From: Acidobacteriota bacterium | GTDB taxonomy: Bacteria > Acidobacteriota > Blastocatellia > Chloracidobacteriales > Chloracidobacteriaceae | Direction: 5' to 3' | Assembly (NCBI GenBank): GCA_016208495.1 | Contig: JACQXX010000079.1 | Coordinates: 1 to 64,000, forward strand | Length of the DNA: 64,000 nt | Part shown: positions 25,075-34,145 of the stretch, in pieces | How the letters are laid out: each line of letters begins with the position of its first letter | Position numbering within the stretch: position 1 is the first letter of the stretch | Translations under genes and position numbers: made by a program | The notes under the pieces: model-generated | The model's database searches: none | Seen by the model: the letters and a program-made list of their open reading frames with translations, nothing else | Told to the model about the DNA's origin: nothing

Positions 25075-26109
25075 ATGTCTTTCGACCGCTATTCACGACA
25101 CATTTTGTTTTCAGGCATTGGCAAAGCTGGCCAGCAACGATTGCTTGACAGTCGGGTGGCAATTTTGGGCTGCGGAGCGCTCGGCTGTATGCAGGTGGAA
25201 TCGCTCGCCAGAGCCGGCGTTGGTTTTTTGCGCATCATTGATCGCGACTTTATCGAGTTTTCCAACCTCCAGCGACAGGTGTTGTTTGATGAAGCGGATG
25301 CCGAACAGCAGCTTCCAAAAGCGATTGCGGCGAAAAACCATATTCATCGGATTAACTCAGAGATTCAGGTTGAAGCCGTGGTCACCGATGCCCGCGCGGC
25401 CAATATCGAAGAACTCATCACCGGTGTGGATCTGGTCATTGATGGAACTGACAACTTTGAGACCCGGTTTTTGCTCAATGACGCCTGTGTCAAACAGGGC
25501 CGGCCCTGGATTTACGGGGCAGCCGTCGGGGCCTATGGGTTAACGATGACCATTCGACCGGGCCAAACTCCCTGTTTACGCTGTGTTTTGGGGGAAAATC
25601 CGCCGCCGGGGTCGTCTCCGACCTGTGACACGGCTGGAATTATTTTGCCGGCGATTGCGATGATTGCTTCAGCCCAAATCACAGAAGCATTAAAACTCCT
25701 CACCGGGCAGGTTGAGAAATTGCGCGGCACACTTTGGCAAATTGACCTGTGGGAAAACACGGTTCGGTCAACCAAACTGGATGGAGTGCGAGAGGCAGGC
25801 CAGTGCCTGTGCTGTGTTCAAGGCCAGTATGAATATCTTGATGCCGCTGCCAGCCAGCTTACAGCCATGTTGTGCGGACGTGGGGCAATTCAGATCACTC
25901 CGGCCATTCAAAACAAAGGAAAACTGGACTTGCAGGAACTGGCAACACGGCTTCAGCCTGTCGGAGAGGTCAAAGCCAATCCTTTTTTGGTGAAATGCCG
26001 CATCGGAGAGCATGAATTGACGATTTTTTCTGACGCCCGTGCCATTATTAAAGGAACGGATGATCTTTTAACCGCACGCAGCCTTTACGCCAAATATGTC
26101 GGGGTGTGA
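25075..26109 (+). CDS. ThiF/MoeB-like E1 adenylyltransferase
   Basis: 344 residues. RYSRHILFSGIGKAGQQRLL is the usual MoeB/ThiF opening. The nucleotide loop is GCGALGCM and the Mg/ATP motif DGTDNFETR. The zinc site has CLRC and CLCC. The likely thiol-carrying Cys is in SPTCDTAG. The C-terminal 80 residues (LTIFSDARAIIKGTDD) match the extension found in full-length members. It should adenylate the C-terminal glycine of a ThiS/MoaD-like carrier for thiamine or molybdopterin. The neighbour moaE at the right end of the window and the desulfurase at 27046 fit a sulfur-transfer role, but do not decide which. No ribosome site is visible; an array ends beside the start. Confidence 0.92.
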   Translation: MSFDRYSRHILFSGIGKAGQQRLLDSRVAILGCGALGCMQVESLARAGVGFLRIIDRDFIEFSNLQRQVLFDEADAEQQLPKAIAAKNHIHRINSEIQVEAVVTDARAANIEELITGVDLVIDGTDNFETRFLLNDACVKQGRPWIYGAAVGAYGLTMTIRPGQTPCLRCVLGENPPPGSSPTCDTAGIILPAIAMIASAQITEALKLLTGQVEKLRGTLWQIDLWENTVRSTKLDGVREAGQCLCCVQGQYEYLDAAASQLTAMLCGRGAIQITPAIQNKGKLDLQELATRLQPVGEVKANPFLVKCRIGEHELTIFSDARAIIKGTDDLLTARSLYAKYVGV

Positions 26110-26246
26110 AATATCGTCATCTAGTCAATACTTGCAGCCTCAGCAATTGGTTTTGATTGGCGGAGATACACGCTATCATTCACACACGCACCCAGCCTGA
26201 AAACTACCTGACCGATAACCGCAGACCGCCTCATCTCTCAATTAGA

Positions 26247-26278
26247 AAAACCGCCTCAAAGCGGGACTCTCAACTCCT
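26247..26278. repeat. REP-like unit (CCGCCTCAAAGCGGGACTCT)
   Basis: A diverged member of the CCGCCT..GGCGG..ACTCT family. Confidence 0.55.
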
Positions 26279-26296
26279 TTTCCGAGGAAGCTTCCA

Positions 26297-27007
26297 ATGA
26301 TCAATAAGCAAAGTCGTCTGGCAATCAGCATGATGGGCGAACGCCCTGAAAAATATGATTGGGTCACTGGTGAAATCCTGGTCGAACGGTATGGGCAATC
26401 CCATCCGCATTTCCTCTTAAAACAAAATGATCACGTGCTGGCCAAAATTGACTGGCCGTTTGCCCGCCGGGGCAACTACACCTCGACTGATGGTTCAGTA
26501 GATCTGGATTTAGTCGTGTCACAGATGGGCCGGACACTGGTTGCCAAGGACCTGATGAGTCATATGTCAACGTTGCACATCAAACGGACGATGAACCGGA
26601 AACACTCTAAGTTGATGATTTGCTTGTCAGATAGCGACTGTTTTCTGATTAAACCTCAGATTGACCGAACCAAACCCTGGCGATTTTCGCTGCACATTAC
26701 CAAACAATTTTATTCGTCGGAGTTGTTTGATATCGAAATTCTGACCAGTCAGGAAAAAGCCCGACACCGACGCCGGCACGATGCACGAGTGGTGGCAAAA
26801 ATTTTTATCAACCCGATCATGCGATGGGAAGGCCGCCACTTTCATCATTTGATGGCGCTGGTGGTTGGACGCATTATTTTTATTGGCAAACACGATAAGT
26901 TTCACTTTGACTCGGTCCATAACCAGTACTTTTCAGTCGAGGGCGCCAATGTCGTTTCACAAAAACGGCGAAACCATCATTTTCAGGACCGGCAATTTCT
27001 GCTCTAA
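26297..27007 (+). CDS. Unknown basic cytoplasmic protein
   Basis: 236 residues, no signal peptide or membrane segment, rich in His and Arg (a run RHRRRHDAR near residue 160). Two mixed alpha/beta parts can be seen: about 1-110 with HFLLKQNDHVLAKIDWPF, and about 115-230 with PWRFSLHITKQFY and RIIFIGKHDKFHFD. The position of RRHDAR followed by a beta-rich stretch recalls PilZ domains, but the DxSxxG part is absent. I do not recognise it. GAGGAAG precedes the ATG. It is followed after 38 bases by the desulfurase and may be co-transcribed with it. Confidence 0.72.
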   Translation: MINKQSRLAISMMGERPEKYDWVTGEILVERYGQSHPHFLLKQNDHVLAKIDWPFARRGNYTSTDGSVDLDLVVSQMGRTLVAKDLMSHMSTLHIKRTMNRKHSKLMICLSDSDCFLIKPQIDRTKPWRFSLHITKQFYSSELFDIEILTSQEKARHRRRHDARVVAKIFINPIMRWEGRHFHHLMALVVGRIIFIGKHDKFHFDSVHNQYFSVEGANVVSQKRRNHHFQDRQFLL

Positions 27008-27045
27008 CCCCACCCGCTGACGCAGGTGGTACGGACTTCTTTCCT

Positions 27046-28188
27046 ATGATTTATCTGGATAATGCAGCCACCAGTTACCCCAAGCCAGAGATTGTCTACA
27101 CCGCATTGGGAAGATTTTTACGCGAGGTCGGTGGAAACCCTGGGCGTGGAAGCTACCGGGTTGCGGTTGAGGCTGAACGAGTACTGATTGATGTGCGCGG
27201 CAAACTGGCACGACTGATTGGGGCAGCAACGCCGGACCGGGTTATTTTTGCGTGTAACACCACGGATGCACTCAACATGGCGATCAAGGGAGCACTCCGC
27301 GAAGGTGACCACGTCATCACGTCTGAGTTGGAACATAATTCCGTGTTGCGTCCCCTGGCCCGGCTCAAGCAAACGCGCCAAATTCAGGTCACGACGCTCC
27401 CGTTTGATGTTCGCGGACAGGTTGACCCAGATGCCTTTCGGCGAGCCATTACCCCCCGAACCCGGATGCTGATCCTGACGCATGCTTCAAATGTGATCGG
27501 CACCATTCAGCCCATCGAAGAAGTCGGCAAAATTGCCCGCGCCCACAATCTGTTATTTCTGGTTGATGCGGCCCAAACCCTGGGCAAGATTGATATCAAC
27601 GTCCAGACAGCCAACATTGACCTTCTGGCCGGGCCAGGCCATAAAGGCTTGATGGGCCCGCCCGGAACCGGATTTCTCTATGTTGGAGAACGAGCGGTGC
27701 TGGAACCGTGGCGTGAAGGCGGAACGGGAGGTAATTCGTTGCTCGAACTCCAACCACCCGAATATCCATTCTTTCTTGAAGCCGGAACCCCAAACACAGT
27801 GGGACTGGCGGCGCTTGGTGTCGCCCTCGAATATATCGCCGAACGTGGCATTGACCGTATTCGCGAGCACGAACTTCAGTTGCTTGAACTTCTGGCCGAT
27901 GAGTTATGCCAGCTTCCGGATGTTTCAATTTTTGGGCCGCCAGATCTCGACTACGCGGTGGGTGTGATTTCATTCACGATGGAAGTCTTTGAACCACAAG
28001 AAGTTGGGATTGTGCTGGATGAATCGTTTGACATTGCGGTTCGATCAGGGCTGCACTGTGCCCCATTGACTCATAAACGGCTGGGCACGTCGCCAACGGG
28101 CACGATCCGGGTCAGCCCCGGAGCATTTACAACGGTGGCCGATATCGAACAGTTTATTTCAGCCCTGAAAACACTGGCCTTGAGCTGA
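27046..28188 (+). CDS. Cysteine desulfurase-like class V aminotransferase
   Basis: 380 residues. MIYLDNAATSYPKP opens the fold; ELEHNSV holds His97 of the cofactor stack; the PLP lysine is Lys200 in GPGHKGLMGP; the persulfide-forming cysteine is Cys338 in RSGLHCAP. It is closer to the SufS-like or CsdB group 'aminotransferase class V' that starts directly with the cofactor domain. It should free sulfur from cysteine for iron-sulfur clusters, thiamine or molybdopterin. No suf or isc genes are nearby; the E1 enzyme at 25075 is a plausible user of its sulfur. Confidence 0.93.
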   Translation: MIYLDNAATSYPKPEIVYTALGRFLREVGGNPGRGSYRVAVEAERVLIDVRGKLARLIGAATPDRVIFACNTTDALNMAIKGALREGDHVITSELEHNSVLRPLARLKQTRQIQVTTLPFDVRGQVDPDAFRRAITPRTRMLILTHASNVIGTIQPIEEVGKIARAHNLLFLVDAAQTLGKIDINVQTANIDLLAGPGHKGLMGPPGTGFLYVGERAVLEPWREGGTGGNSLLELQPPEYPFFLEAGTPNTVGLAALGVALEYIAERGIDRIREHELQLLELLADELCQLPDVSIFGPPDLDYAVGVISFTMEVFEPQEVGIVLDESFDIAVRSGLHCAPLTHKRLGTSPTGTIRVSPGAFTTVADIEQFISALKTLALS

Positions 28189-28536
28189 GGAATGAAGAAT
28201 TGAGAATGAAGAATGAAGAATGAAGAATGACCTGAATTTCGCCAAAATAACCTTGCCTTGCCAAAAGACCACCACCGATCTGTTCGGGGCACCTCTTGCA
28301 GGCGGGAAGCTCCCGGTCAGTGAGTGGAATCGAAGTTCACCTAAATTGAGCCTTTGCGGTGACGAAACTGACTCCCACCCTGTCTTTTATGTCCTTTATG
28401 TCCTTTGGCTCTGGCTCAATCAACCACCTGTGTGACCAAAACCGAGGACAGGATCGGTATTTTGGGCGAAATTTGGGGAATGAAGAATGAAGAAAGTAAT
28501 ACCAGCTACCCATCTCAGGTTTATCTACCCGACTCT
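28189..28536. repeat. Repeat-filled spacer (GAATGAA array, TATGTCCTTT units)
   Basis: GAATGAA/GAATTGA units at 28189-28228 and again briefly at 28478-28492; TTTATGTCC units at 28385-28408. The rest shows no gene. The array has no clear inverted mate. Confidence 0.75.
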
Positions 28537-30309
28537 ATGTCAATCAATTCCGTGGTCAACGAAACTGGATCAGCGACACCAATCAACACAAACTGGAAAC
28601 TTCAGGTCTGGGTTGGTGTGGGGCTGGTCCTTCTGATTGTTGTGGTTTATGGACAGGCGTGGCAGTTTGGGTTCGTTCGTTGGGATGACAACGAATATGT
28701 TTATGAAAATGAACATGTTATCGCTGGACTCACCCTCAAGGGAGTCATCTGGGCGTTTACGACGCTCTATTCGTCCGGGTACTGGCATCCGTTGACCTGG
28801 CTTTCCCATATGCTGGATTGCCAGTTGTTTGGGGTGCATCCGGGGTGGCATCACGTCACCAATATTACATTGCATGCTCTGAATACTTTGCTTTTGTTTG
28901 GAATCGTCAACCAGATGACTCGCCGCCAGTGGTCTGCGGTGGCAACGGCTGCGGTGTTTGCCATTCATCCAATTCACGTTGAATCGGTTCTCTGGCTTTC
29001 AGAACGCAAAGATCTGCTCTGTACTCTGTTTGAACTGCTGGCGATTGGGGCCTATCTTCGCTATGGCGCACAGACAAATTCCTGGGCCCGCTATCTGACA
29101 GTCATTGGGCTGACTGTGCTGAGTGCGCTCTCCAAACCGAGTATGGTCGCACTGCCTTTCCTTCTCTTACTGCTTGATTTCTGGCCATTGAAGCGAATTG
29201 ATCTGCCTCAAACCGGTCAATGGAAATCCTTTTGGGTACAGACCTGGAGGCTTTTTTGGGAGAAGCTTCCACTGATTGTGATTTCGCTGACGATCATGCT
29301 GGTGACCTATGTTGGAACGCATCAGGGACTGATGGCCGCCAAATTTGGTATTCCCCGAACTCCCACAACCACCTATATCGAACCGGTTGAAATACCCGTC
29401 TCACATCAATTTGCGGATGCACTGGTCACCACCGCCATCTTCCTCAAGCGAACTGTCTGGCCGAATGGATTGTCATTTTTCTATGAATGCGATGACCCGA
29501 TTGCCTGGTGGCACATTCTGGTGGCCGGAGTGGTTCTTCTCGGCTTTTCGGCGGGTTCACTCTGGATGATCCGCCGGGCGCCATACCTGTTTGTCGGCTG
29601 GTGGTGGTATCTCCTGGTTCTGTTTCCAGTCAGCGGCATTGTCGCAATTGCCACCCCTCGGGCTGATCATTACAGCTACTTTTCACTGATTGGGATCTTC
29701 CTGGCGCTCAGTTTGGGACTGGCAGACCTGACCAAACAAAGGCCGGGGCTTCGACTTGTTGTTGGAACCGGGGTCTGTGTGGTCCTGCTTGTGCTGTCAG
29801 GTCTTGCCTGGAAACAAACCCAAACCTGGAAAAGCAGTCTGACTCTATTTCAACATGCGACCCTGGTTGATCCGAGCAACAAAATCGCCCATCACAAACT
29901 GGCTGAAGAATACTTTCGGCAGGAACAATATGAACTGGCTCATCAGCATTTTGAAGCGGCAGGGAATGAGTGGGGGATGGCACTGGCCAATCAAAAAAAT
30001 CAAGTCGGGCAGATTCAGGTTCTTCGACACCGCCTCACGGCCAACCCACGGGATGCCAAAACTCAACTGGCATTGGGGCAGGCATATGCCCAGCGTGGAC
30101 AGCCAGAAGACGCCGTACCCTATTTGCAACGATCAACTGAACTGTCACCAAATGAAATTGAACCCTGGGTTGCGTTGGGGAAAGTGTACCTTCAAACAGG
30201 TGAGCACCCGAAAGCCCTGGCTGCTTTTTCACGGGCATTGACGCTTGATCCGAATCGGATTGAAGTCAGGCAGCAGGTTGAGACGTTGCGGGAAAAAATT
30301 GGAAAGTGA
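28537..30309 (+). CDS. TMTC-like membrane glycosyltransferase with C-terminal TPRs
   Basis: 590 residues from the ATG at 28537; the frame is open from 28405, but the extra residues are low-complexity and repeat-derived. About ten membrane helices cover 25-450. The first exported loop has FVRWDDNEYVYEN, with the paired Asp residues expected of GT-C mannosyltransferases, followed by SGYWHPLTWLSHMLDCQLFG and HPIHVESVLWLSERKD, the same phrases as in eukaryotic TMTC proteins and their bacterial relatives. Three to four TPR units lie at the C-terminus (KLAEEYFRQEQYELAHQHF, ALGQAYAQRGQPEDAVPYL, ALGKVYLQTGEHPKALAAF). It probably adds a sugar from a lipid carrier to exported proteins. It stands alone. 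Confidence 0.88.
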   Translation: MSINSVVNETGSATPINTNWKLQVWVGVGLVLLIVVVYGQAWQFGFVRWDDNEYVYENEHVIAGLTLKGVIWAFTTLYSSGYWHPLTWLSHMLDCQLFGVHPGWHHVTNITLHALNTLLLFGIVNQMTRRQWSAVATAAVFAIHPIHVESVLWLSERKDLLCTLFELLAIGAYLRYGAQTNSWARYLTVIGLTVLSALSKPSMVALPFLLLLLDFWPLKRIDLPQTGQWKSFWVQTWRLFWEKLPLIVISLTIMLVTYVGTHQGLMAAKFGIPRTPTTTYIEPVEIPVSHQFADALVTTAIFLKRTVWPNGLSFFYECDDPIAWWHILVAGVVLLGFSAGSLWMIRRAPYLFVGWWWYLLVLFPVSGIVAIATPRADHYSYFSLIGIFLALSLGLADLTKQRPGLRLVVGTGVCVVLLVLSGLAWKQTQTWKSSLTLFQHATLVDPSNKIAHHKLAEEYFRQEQYELAHQHFEAAGNEWGMALANQKNQVGQIQVLRHRLTANPRDAKTQLALGQAYAQRGQPEDAVPYLQRSTELSPNEIEPWVALGKVYLQTGEHPKALAAFSRALTLDPNRIEVRQQVETLREKIGK

Positions 30310-30317
30310 ATCGCGAC

Positions 30318-30362
30318 GAACCATCAACATTGAAAGCGCCGACAAGTCGGCGCACTCCAAAA
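30318..30362. repeat. REP-like hairpin related to the 18093 element
   Basis: GCGCCGAC pairs with GTCGGCGC at 30334-30351, followed by ACTCCAAAA. Same plan and tail as the arms at 18093-18219. Confidence 0.65.
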
Positions 30363-30430
30363 TTTTCTCCAAAACACAACTGGCGGCACATAGTGCCGCC
30401 AGTTTCTTTTTCGATTCAACACAATGGAGG

Positions 30431-30703
30431 TTACTTGCACCGGCAAGGACTGCCTTTTCCACCACGTTCACTGGCATAACTTTCAGCATCGGCCAGATTA
30501 CTGAATTCAGCCAGGGTGCACACATTGTTGCCGCGAGCCGCCTTCATTTGATCCAGCGTCCGGCTATCAACTTCGAGTTTCCCATTGGCACAATAGACGT
30601 TATAGCGCCCAAAACTGGCGGCCAGGGTTTGAGTTCCCGCCAACAAGACCAGCGCAATGAGTCCAAAAAGCAATACCGACAGATGTTGTTTATGAAAGCG
30701 CAT
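30431..30703 (-). CDS. Small exported Cys-containing protein
   Basis: 90 residues. MRFHKQHLSVLLFGLIALVL is a signal peptide cut near the LAA at 30. The mature part (about 60 residues) has five cysteines: one in YCANGK, one in NNVCTL and the last three near the C-terminus ending PCRCK. It is thus likely to be disulfide-linked outside the cytoplasm. GGAG nine bases before 30703 sets the start rather than the in-frame ATG at 30718. Nothing in it is recognised; convergent with the TMTC-like gene. Confidence 0.72.
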   Translation of the reverse strand: MRFHKQHLSVLLFGLIALVLLAGTQTLAASFGRYNVYCANGKLEVDSRTLDQMKAARGNNVCTLAEFSNLADAESYASERGGKGSPCRCK

Positions 30704-30821
30704 ATTGAGAATCTCCAATAAATAGGTCGAATAAAATCAAAATGAGAAATGCTTGAACTGGAAAGGAATGTGATATCCCCTGCGATGTCCTGGATTTTTC
30801 AACAGTTGCCTTTTTGAGTGA

Positions 30822-31000
30822 AGGAGCGAGATAGCGAGTAGCGAGTGGTCAGACCAGTTGAGATTAAACTGGTTGTTTCAACTGGTCCTAAAACAAATTT
30901 TGGTTGACGACTCACGACCTCACGACCTTGCTCTTTCTGACTACTCGCTACTCGCTACTCACTATCTCGCTCTTTCTGATTACTCGCTACTCACGGTTTC
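30822..31000. repeat. GAGTAGC / CTCGCTA arrays, inverted pair
   Basis: GAGCGAGATAGCGAGTAGCG units (30827-30850) face CTACTCGCTACTCG units (30938-31000). The right arm ends beside the stop of the next gene. No gene lies in 30719-31007. Confidence 0.88.
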
Positions 31001-31007
31001 GCTCATC

Positions 31008-32138
31008 TCAAAGCTCATCCTCAAATTGCTGGCGGATAACTTCCAGAATTGCTTCCCGACTGACAAACCCTTGTAATTCATTGTCCTTGACCACTGGCAG
31101 GCACGGAACGTTGGCAAATTCCATTTGTTCGAGGGCCACCACCACATCGGTTTCAGGCGAAATGCGCTCAAAGCGTTCAATCGGCAGCATATAGTCACGC
31201 AACCGGACGGTCTGCAAATCTTTTTCTTCAAGTGTGGAGCGCAATAAACGGAGCAGTTCCATGGTGATGATTCCAGCAATCACTTCTCCGTTTAAAACCA
31301 GAAATAACCGGTTGCGTGCCCCAAAATCGTGAATATCCAGAAATTCCGTCGCCGTCTGGTCGGCTGGCACAAACGGGAGTTCTTCCCAACCAACATCCTG
31401 AATGTGAATTGCGCGCAAACGTTCCCGGAGTTCAGCCTGCCGATAGCCATTCCAGGCCGCCCCAAACAAATAGAGTCCAAATAAAACCCACAACAGCCCC
31501 AAACCACGTTTCTCCAAAAGTAAAAAAATTCCAACGAACAAAAACAGTCCGGCGACCCCCTGGCCAAAGCGTGTCGCAACATAGGTAGCCTTGCGAAAAT
31601 CGCCAGTAAACCACCAGATGGCTGAGCGCAAGACTCGTCCACCGTCAAGTGGAAACCCAGGCAGCAAGTTAAACACACCCAGTAAAATATTGATGGCACC
31701 GATTTCACGCAGCATGAAGCTAAATGATTTCAACTGGGTCTCAGTAAGTAAAGCCAGGATGAGCAAAAGCGCCCCGGTGGCCAGACTGACCAGTGGGCCA
31801 GTCAGGGCAATCCAAAATTCCTCGATTGGTTTCAGGGCTTCGCGGGCAAACCGGGCCAAACCGCCAAAGGGTTGAAGTGTTACAGAGTGAACCTGGATTC
31901 CATTGGCCTGGGCCACCAACCCACGACTCAATTCATGGATTAAGACTGAGAAAAAAAACAGCAAACTGGCGCACAATCCCCAGCTATAGCGTTTCCCAGG
32001 TGTCCAGGTGGGAAATTCAGAGGCCGCCCGCTCTGCCAGCAAGAGGGTCACAACCAGAAAGATGAAAGCCCAGGCACGGCTTACCCGGACATGAATGCCC
32101 CGAAAGGTGCCCAGTTCCACAGAAGAGGAATCCGTCAT
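31008..32138 (-). CDS. M50 site-2 protease homologue with CBS pair, zinc motif altered
   Basis: 376 residues from the ATG at 32138 (a longer frame starts at 32216). Six membrane helices cover about 20-215. The zinc motif reads HELSR (His68-Arg72) where the family has HExxH; CGT encodes Arg72, so the second zinc His is missing. The other zinc/acid motif, LPGFPLDGGRVLRS, is intact. The C-terminal 130 residues form two CBS units (about 245-375) that would bind nucleotides. With two metal ligands out of three it is probably not a working peptidase, or it uses another ligand. It is separated from nuoB by 90 bases. Confidence 0.9.
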   Translation of the reverse strand: MTDSSSVELGTFRGIHVRVSRAWAFIFLVVTLLLAERAASEFPTWTPGKRYSWGLCASLLFFFSVLIHELSRGLVAQANGIQVHSVTLQPFGGLARFAREALKPIEEFWIALTGPLVSLATGALLLILALLTETQLKSFSFMLREIGAINILLGVFNLLPGFPLDGGRVLRSAIWWFTGDFRKATYVATRFGQGVAGLFLFVGIFLLLEKRGLGLLWVLFGLYLFGAAWNGYRQAELRERLRAIHIQDVGWEELPFVPADQTATEFLDIHDFGARNRLFLVLNGEVIAGIITMELLRLLRSTLEEKDLQTVRLRDYMLPIERFERISPETDVVVALEQMEFANVPCLPVVKDNELQGFVSREAILEVIRQQFEDEL

Positions 32139-32228
32139 ACTTCCATTCCACATAGAAAAAGTCAGCACCGAGAGAGCGAACAAATCAATGAGTTCCCTCC
32201 TTCCCGGTACAGTCAACCATCAATCAGA

Positions 32229-32810
32229 TCAACGTGGAGCTGCCGTCTCATTCGGGGAATCAGGTGACTGAACCATTGAGACTGCGGCTTCATCGCCGTC
32301 TGGTATTTCCAGAAAATGATCTCCACGACCAAACATAAAGCGGGTTGGATGCTCACGCATAATTTTATCCTGCAAGCGCATTAACCCATACATCAGTGCC
32401 TCGGGGCGGGGCGGACACCCAGGTACATACACATCCACCGGGACAATTCGGTCAACGCCTTGCAGCGTCGAATAGGTGTTAAACGGCCCACCGACATTCG
32501 AACAAGAACCCATCGAAATCACCCATTTGGGTTCCGGCATTTGTTCATAAATGCGCCGAACCACCGGAGCCATCTTCAAAGTGACGGTTCCGGCCACAAT
32601 CATCAAATCTGACTGACGCGGGCTGGGTCGAAACACACCAGCCCCAAACCGATCCAGGTCAAAGCGCGAGGCCCCAGTTGCCATCATTTCAATCGCACAA
32701 CAGGCCAGACCAAACGTCATTGGCCAGAGTGCTGATTTGCGCGCCCAGTTAAAAACAAAATCAATTGAGGAAACGACAACTCCTGGTGAGGCTTCTTTTT
32801 CAACTGGCAT
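32229..32810 (-). CDS. nuoB: NADH-quinone oxidoreductase subunit B
   Basis: 193 residues. The cluster N2 ligands are all present: Cys37 and Cys38 (GLACCAIEM), Cys103 ([10 protein letters not shown]) and Cys132 ([11 protein letters not shown]). It sits in the peripheral arm of complex I and passes electrons to quinone. The last 40 residues extend past the usual end with an acidic, Pro-rich tail. nuoA lies upstream in the same direction, but 148 bases with a GGGTTCA array separate the two; downstream lies an M50 homologue, not nuoC. Confidence 0.95.
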   Translation of the reverse strand: MPVEKEASPGVVVSSIDFVFNWARKSALWPMTFGLACCAIEMMATGASRFDLDRFGAGVFRPSPRQSDLMIVAGTVTLKMAPVVRRIYEQMPEPKWVISMGSCSNVGGPFNTYSTLQGVDRIVPVDVYVPGCPPRPEALMYGLMRLQDKIMREHPTRFMFGRGDHFLEIPDGDEAAVSMVQSPDSPNETAAPR

Positions 32811-32842
32811 AAGACAGAATTCGCCTTTCTGATTGTGAAAAC

Positions 32843-32945
32843 TAGGGTTTGGGGTTCAGGGTTCAGGGTTCAGGGTTCAGGGTTTTCAAACCAAAAACCC
32901 TGTCATTTTTTATGTCCTTTTCGTCCCTTTTGTCCTTTTGAAATC
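32843..32945. repeat. GGGTTCA array and GTCCTTTT units between nuoA and nuoB
   Basis: Five GGGTTCA-type units (32846-32884) are followed by a short AAAACCCTG and several TGTCCTTTT units (32908-32940). Confidence 0.85.
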
Positions 32946-32958
32946 TCTGAAACAGAAA

Positions 32959-33363
32959 CTACCCCCACTGCAAAGCACCCTTTCGCCAGGCATAGTAGTA
33001 CCCAACCACCAAAATTCCAAGAAAGACAAACATCTCAATCAGCCCAAACCACGCAAGCTGGTCATAGATGATTGCCCAGGGAAACAGAAACAAAATTTCA
33101 ACGTCAAACACCAGAAAGAGCATTGCCACCATGTAATACCGGACTGAAAACCGCCCACGGGCGTCTTCCACTGGATCAGAACCACACTCGTAAGCCATCA
33201 TTTTTTCAGGGGTTTCATTGGTTCGCCGCAGAAACCGCCCAGCCGTTAAAGCCCCAACTGGAATCAACACGGCAATTCCCAGCAAGATCAGAATCGGCAA
33301 GTAATTAATGGACGCGGTTGAATGAGCCAGTTCAGTGGTGTGTGCAAACCAGAATGCCAACAT
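32959..33363 (-). CDS. nuoA: NADH-quinone oxidoreductase subunit A
   Basis: 134 residues from the ATG at 33363, which has AGGAGA ten bases upstream; the longer frame from 33426 would add 21 residues with no support. Three membrane helices (about 22-44, 78-100, 105-125) with the conserved loop MMAYECGSDPVEDARGRFSVRYY between the first two. It belongs to the quinone-binding part of complex I. Only nuoA and nuoB occur here, so the other subunits must be elsewhere. Confidence 0.94.
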   Translation of the reverse strand: MLAFWFAHTTELAHSTASINYLPILILLGIAVLIPVGALTAGRFLRRTNETPEKMMAYECGSDPVEDARGRFSVRYYMVAMLFLVFDVEILFLFPWAIIYDQLAWFGLIEMFVFLGILVVGYYYAWRKGALQWG

Positions 33364-33585
33364 ATAGACAAAGTCTCCTGCAGGGCAAATTGAAGTGATG
33401 AGGTTCACTCTCTGGGGTTGGGGCACTTGTTGGTGGATTGGACTTGAATTGTAAATGGAATTCTATCAACGAATTGCAGAAAGAGACAAGAAAACTGGCT
33501 GATTTTTTACAGACTATGGTGTGGAAAGCAGCCAGGTCACCGAAATTCAAGGTCAGAGGCCAGGCAATTTGCGACCGGCAAAGAA

Positions 33586-33627
33586 AAAAGACTCCAAAAA
33601 CCAAATGAGTTTTCGGAGCCTTTTTTG
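33586..33627 (-). terminator. Rho-independent terminator of the ffh-rplS operon
   Basis: Read on the minus strand, GGCTCCGAAAAC pairs with GTTTTTGGAGTC and a T-run follows. It lies about 60 bases after rplS. Confidence 0.75.
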
Positions 33628-33689
33628 TCCATACTGACATTGACCGTCCAGAATTCCGGCGTGAAACCACTCCGGGTTTCCGGTTTGGC

Positions 33690-34082
33690 CTAGCGCTTGC
33701 TGGCCTGACCGGCAGCTTTGGCATGAGCGGTAACTCGTGTATCGCGTTCCCGGATACGCGCTGCCTTTCCGCGCAAAGCACGCAGGTAATAGAGTTTGGC
33801 GCGACGCACGCGACCACGCTTGGTGACTTCGATCTTTTCAATCACGGTCGCATGGAGCGGGAAAATGCGTTCGACCCCGATGCCGAAGCTGATTTTACGC
33901 ACCGTAACAGTTTCACGAACTCCACTATGCTTGCGGGCAATGACAACCCCTTCGTAAAGCTGAATTCGCTCTTTGTCACCTTCCTTAATGCGAACGTGAA
34001 CGCGAATCGTGTCACCGGCAATAAATTCCGGATGCTGACGCATCTGCGCTTTCTCAATGCTATCAACCAACTGGTTCATCAT
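33690..34082 (-). CDS. rplS: 50S ribosomal protein L19
   Basis: 130 residues. [20 protein letters not shown] and [13 protein letters not shown] are the family core; [13 protein letters not shown] and [20 protein letters not shown] follow. GGGAGG lies upstream of the start at 34082. The tail has a few more residues than in E. coli. Last gene of the ffh-rpsP-khpA-rimM-trmD-rplS operon. Confidence 0.96.
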   Translation of the reverse strand: MMNQLVDSIEKAQMRQHPEFIAGDTIRVHVRIKEGDKERIQLYEGVVIARKHSGVRETVTVRKISFGIGVERIFPLHATVIEKIEVTKRGRVRRAKLYYLRALRGKAARIRERDTRVTAHAKAAGQASKR

Positions 34083-34145
34083 GATGGCGGTACCTCCCTA
34101 GTAGTGCTGTCTCAAATCCGGCGTCATCTCATCCGGAAAAATTAT

